Origin: Absidia repens
Lineage: Eukaryota; Mucoromycota; Mucoromycetes; Mucorales; Cunninghamellaceae
Reading direction: 5' to 3'
Length of the DNA stretch: 64,000 nucleotides
NCBI GenBank assembly: GCA_002105175.1
Contig: MCGE01000012.1
Location: 620,001 to 684,000, forward strand
Shown here: piece by piece, positions 60,609 to 64,000 of the stretch
Position numbering within the stretch: position 1 is the first letter of the stretch
Layout of the letters: every line of letters begins with the position of its first letter
Translations under genes and position numbers: made by a program
The notes under the pieces: generated by a model
What the model saw: the letters and a program-made list of their open reading frames with translations, nothing else
The model's database searches: none
Told to the model about the DNA's origin: nothing

Positions 60609-61609
60609 TCTAGTTTAGTCTCCACCCCCCGCTCTCCTTCCTATCCTATTCTCTCCCTATATATTTAGTTTTTATTCTTTGTACCTGACTTGTTTCTTAT
60701 GACGGCGTCCTCATACCCTTTTTTATATCGTTATCCATATTCCTGTTATTCAAATGGGCTTTTGCCCCTCCTTTTTTTTTTTTTTTTTTTCTCCATTGAC
60801 CATGTAGTAGTATCTTCGTTTGGAAACCTCTTTTTTCTTTTTTATTATTATCTTCAAATTTGTACCTTTGTATATCAAACATATCTCCTCCTTCATTTGT
60901 CCTATTTATCAATAAAACTATATTCATATTATACCATCTTCTTATATGCTGGATTATACATATTGGGGATCATGGGAACAGAGTGTGGTCAGGGGAGGGC
61001 AAGAGGGATATCAGTAACATAGAGAGCGGGGTATCATGTATAATAGGCGTGGGCTTATTCAAGGGGGGGGGTGGGGGAGGCGAGTCATGTTTTGTTTTTT
61101 TAGAGACAACAACAGAACTAGGAATGAACTCAGGGACATATGCATAAAAAAAAAAGATGGTCTTGGCGAAAATTTGCACTCTCAGCATCTAAAATGCACA
61201 TGTGTGCCCCCGTTCATATAGCGAACATGGCAAAAAGAATATCATATAGTCCGCTTCCAATTATTATTATTATTATTATTAATATTATTATTATACTACA
61301 TGCACAATTAATAAAACAAAAAATAAAGAGTTGGATATATACAGTATATGTCTAGTTGCCAGAAGTTACATTGGCGACACCATGTAGGTATAGGTGAATT
61401 GATATGAATAATAGACAGGGGGATATGTCATATTAAGTGATTTAGAACTGTGAACCAGTCACTAGTCCGCTGAAGGTGGGGAAAGTAGTCAATGGATCGC
61501 TAAAATGCTCTATAGCGGCAGATTCACACACAGGACGACCTAGATTCATTTGTATTATTGGTGAGCAGGAACATAACTGCAATAGCTATATGACGGTTCA
61601 GATGATGAT
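60609..61609. other. Intergenic, 3' of LRR gene
   Basis: T-run 60773-60790, AATAAA at about 60911, a G-rich patch 61059-61080, and an ATT trinucleotide run 61261-61292. No gene seen. Confidence 0.4.
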
Positions 61610-62270
61610 GGTTAAAAAAGGTATATTTTATTGAAGGGTGTTGGTAGATATTAAAACTAAAGCATACGTGTAACAAAGGATGTAATTAAAGGAAGCATGA
61701 GGGATACTGCTGTGGGATGTAAAAAAACGGGCAACATTAATCTAATGGAACGTATGCAAAAATGGAGCTAATACAATGAACACGGTATGAGAAAGAATAA
61801 AGGGACGTCCTTTATTAAAGAACAACGACAGTCAACACTAATCAAAAGTGATGATGGTAGTAAAAAACTATCTATAGCACATGACATGACGGAGACATGA
61901 GAGATGCTTGTAAGACATTTTTCATTGAAGAATATAAAAAGAGACATATTTTATTCAGATGTAGAAACAAACTGTAGACAAACTAGCACTAAACTGAACT
62001 AATGAAGGCTTCAAAAAAGCCAACTAAATGATGATTTAAGATCCTAGATCCAAAATGAAAGGGTTTCCCCATGCATCTTGTAATCTCTGAGTTGAAACCC
62101 CTTCTAAACTAGTCCTGATACTATTCTATGTCCAACATAACCCCATAGAAGTTGAATGGTGAAGAAAAAATAAAGGTAAAAAAAAAGAAATTAAAAGAAA
62201 GAGAGAAGGTGGAAAGAAAGGTAAATAAACATTCACGTGGGCGGGACTTGAAATGTTTTTGCTCTCTCGT
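61610..62270 (-). repeat. Dispersed repeat, subfamily A copy 8
   Basis: Left units at 61620-61920 (TATTTTATTGAAGG, GGAAGCATGAGGGATAC, CCTTTATTAAAGAACAACGACAGTCAACACTAATC), then the short element 61925-62260 with AAAATGAAAGGGTTTCCCC...TTGTAATCTCTGAG core at 62050-62095 and CACGTG at 62234-62239 next to GCGGGACTTGAAATG. Confidence 0.8.
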
Positions 62271-63734
62271 AAGGATTTGGTTTGCAATCTTTTTTTATTT
62301 CTTATTTTCCTTTTAACAACATTTAATACCATGCAACATAATTATCATGGTGTTCCTCGTATCATGGCAGCAATAATCTGTAAGGCGGCTCTTTCTTTCT
62401 CTTTATATACATATATTTACAGTAACCTACACCACTCAACAGCGGTGACATTGTGGTTTACTCTTTTTTTTTTCTTTTTCCTACAGAACTATTACCATTA
62501 TGTATCTACAATCTCTTTTTTAGGCAACTGTCACCATTCAGCATCGATAGCATGGTGGTTCTCCTCTCATGACCTCCTCTTTAAAATAGTTTGTCACACA
62601 CCGTAGAATGACCGGATCATTCACTGTAGAATAGCTTATCACTCACTGTGCAACTGGTTACTCCCCTAGTTTATTTCACGTTATACATTTTCGACAACAT
62701 TTTTTTTTTTTTTTCACTCTATATGTCTTCAATGAATGTCTTGAATAGTTTGAATAGTTTATAATAAATCATACAGTGTTTTTAGGTGATATAAAGATGT
62801 TCTTCCACAGATGCAGTTTGGTAGCCCGCCCTATCAAACCTTCTTCTTCAGATATCTAGGAACTTACCATCACCCAGGCTTTCTCTCACACGCAAAGCTG
62901 TTACACCCTGATAATTCTACTTTATGTTATCACAAATAAAGGACTCATCTGGTTTTGTGTGATGTTCAGTATATTGATAAAAAATATACTGTTGCTTCTC
63001 TGCGTCTACTCCATCTAACACCTCGCAAAAGAATATCACTCTATTTCGATTAAAAGGGTACATATAAAGAGTTCGAGAAAAAAGAACTTAATTTAGCACT
63101 TTGTAGCTACAAAATACCAAACGGTCTACAATAGACAGCTTACTTCATATAGTCATGTTAAAAACAATAACGACAAAAGATAGGACAAGTTTTCTGAGTA
63201 GTATATATTAAAAAAATAGTCATGGTGGACGAATAAAAAAAAAATACAATAATAAACTTGTAAAATAAAGTAAAGTAAGTTGATTGATGGGTTGCGAAAG
63301 TTATTGAAGAGAAATGTATCTGTTGTATCACAATCGACGCACATTGGATTTACTCAATAAGGGACAACGAGGATAAAATTTTCCTACCAAGAACAAATCG
63401 ATAGACTCTTTGGAAGCACCAAGGATCTCCAACTCGTGTTTTTTTTTTTTTTTTTTTACTGGAAAATGGGTCTCATTGTCCAGTTATCCCAACTGTGTCT
63501 AGCCATATTGACACAGTTTTTTGACTATTTGCAACAAAAACTAGGGTTTAAGTATAGTGAGATAGAAAAAGAACCTTCACAGTGACAAAAACCACAGGCA
63601 AAAGATACAATATAGTAGATATACATGGATTTCATAATAATAAAAAAAGAGGACATACAGTATTTGATTGCCTCATAAGTATAAACAGTTACAAGTAGCA
63701 TTAATTTAAAGAAGGACTATGTATCAAGTGACTG
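62271..63734. other. Intergenic at right end
   Basis: AT-rich; short palindromic phrases such as ACTGTAGAATAG near 62,600-62,650 also occur near 40.57 kb, suggesting the repeat family extends beyond its CACGTG head. T-runs at 62700-62714 and 63440-63459. No gene seen. Confidence 0.35.
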
Positions 63735-64000
63735 AAGTGTAAGAAGTGGATATATTTTATTGAAAATGAATATAAACAGGGAGGCATCTATCTATTGCAC
63801 AAGGTGAGAGAGGGACTACTATGACATATTTCATTGAGATAAGTGAACATAGATATATATACAGACTATAGATTAGCTAATCCTAAACAAAGTTAATGGA
63901 GGTTCCAAAAAGCCAACATGGTGTTTGCAGATCCTAGAAAAAAAATGAAAGGGTTTCCAATGCACGTTGTAATCCCTGATCTGAAGATCCTTCTAAACTA
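63735..64000 (-). repeat. Dispersed repeat, subfamily A copy 9 (cut by window edge)
   Basis: TTTTATTGAAAATGAATATAAACA, CTATTGCACAAGGTGAGAG, CATATTTCATTGAGATAAGTGAAC, then AAAAATGAAAGGGTTTCC and TTGTAATCCCTGATCTGAAGATCC. The head with CACGTG would lie beyond base 64000. Confidence 0.75.

Noticed and set aside
8235..64000. CRISPR array or prokaryotic operon elements
   Set aside because: Repeats are dispersed, long and diverged, not short regular spacers; the window is plainly eukaryotic with spliceosomal introns.
1..64000. tRNA or rRNA genes
   Set aside because: I looked for B-box and cloverleaf-like segments; only the B-box-like TTTCAAATCCCG in the dispersed repeats appeared, without a foldable tRNA around it.

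Overview
This is an AT-rich nuclear fungal window, most likely from an early-diverging filamentous fungus (Mucoromycota, probably Mucorales). The evidence is dense genes broken by many 50-120 nt GTA...AG introns, CT-rich leaders, long A/T homopolymers, serine/glutamine-rich regulators, an SteA-type Ste12 with two C2H2 fingers, and a CYP51 carrying Phe at the position where Mucorales F5 enzymes carry it. I recognise 19 protein genes and see no tRNA, rRNA or CRISPR array. Every multi-exon model below was built by hand from splice signals and closes in frame, except where a frameshift is stated.

Layout. 1-5.0 kb: Mrc1/Claspin-like checkpoint mediator (-, C-terminus off the left edge) divergent from a PCL-type cyclin. 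5.6-6.7 kb: Rho GTPase. 6.7-10.8 kb: gene-poor, two copies of a dispersed repeat. 10.8-16.8 kb: copper-fist regulator (-), ribosomal protein S29, Sho1-type osmosensor, complex I subunit NDUFS5. 17.4-25.7 kb: one giant helical-repeat gene (-, about 2,600 residues, possibly UNC80-like) with one apparent frameshift. 26.1-26.8 kb: p24 cargo receptor (-). 27-29.4 kb: repeats. 29.6-38.6 kb: importin-13-type karyopherin (-), Naa10 acetyltransferase, ENY2/Sus1 (-), N-myristoyltransferase (-). 39-40.3 kb: a second long repeat copy. 41.8-45.2 kb: Ste12-like factor (-) and a secreted fasciclin protein, each with one frameshift. 46.3-48.4 kb: CYP51 (-). 50.5-52.6 kb: Q-rich SWIB-domain protein. 54-56 kb: two more repeats. 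56.7-60.6 kb: MEMO1 and an LRRC58-like leucine-rich-repeat protein. 61-64 kb: repeats to the right edge.

Most genes are housekeeping and are not a functional cluster. Ste12, Sho1, Rho and the cyclin belong to conserved signalling and morphogenesis circuits. The LRR protein carries a predicted N-myristoylation signal and so is a candidate substrate of the NMT encoded 20 kb away.

The most interesting unexplained signals are: (i) a dispersed repeat family, at least nine copies in two subfamilies, built around a conserved core and, in one subfamily, a CACGTG head; (ii) three or four apparent -1 frameshifts, one of them exactly on a canonical A_AAA_AAC slippery heptamer inside the conserved Ste12 domain; (iii) a cluster of seven CGACA motifs upstream of MEMO1; (iv) a 99-bp tandem duplication carrying poly(A) signals downstream of NAA10.
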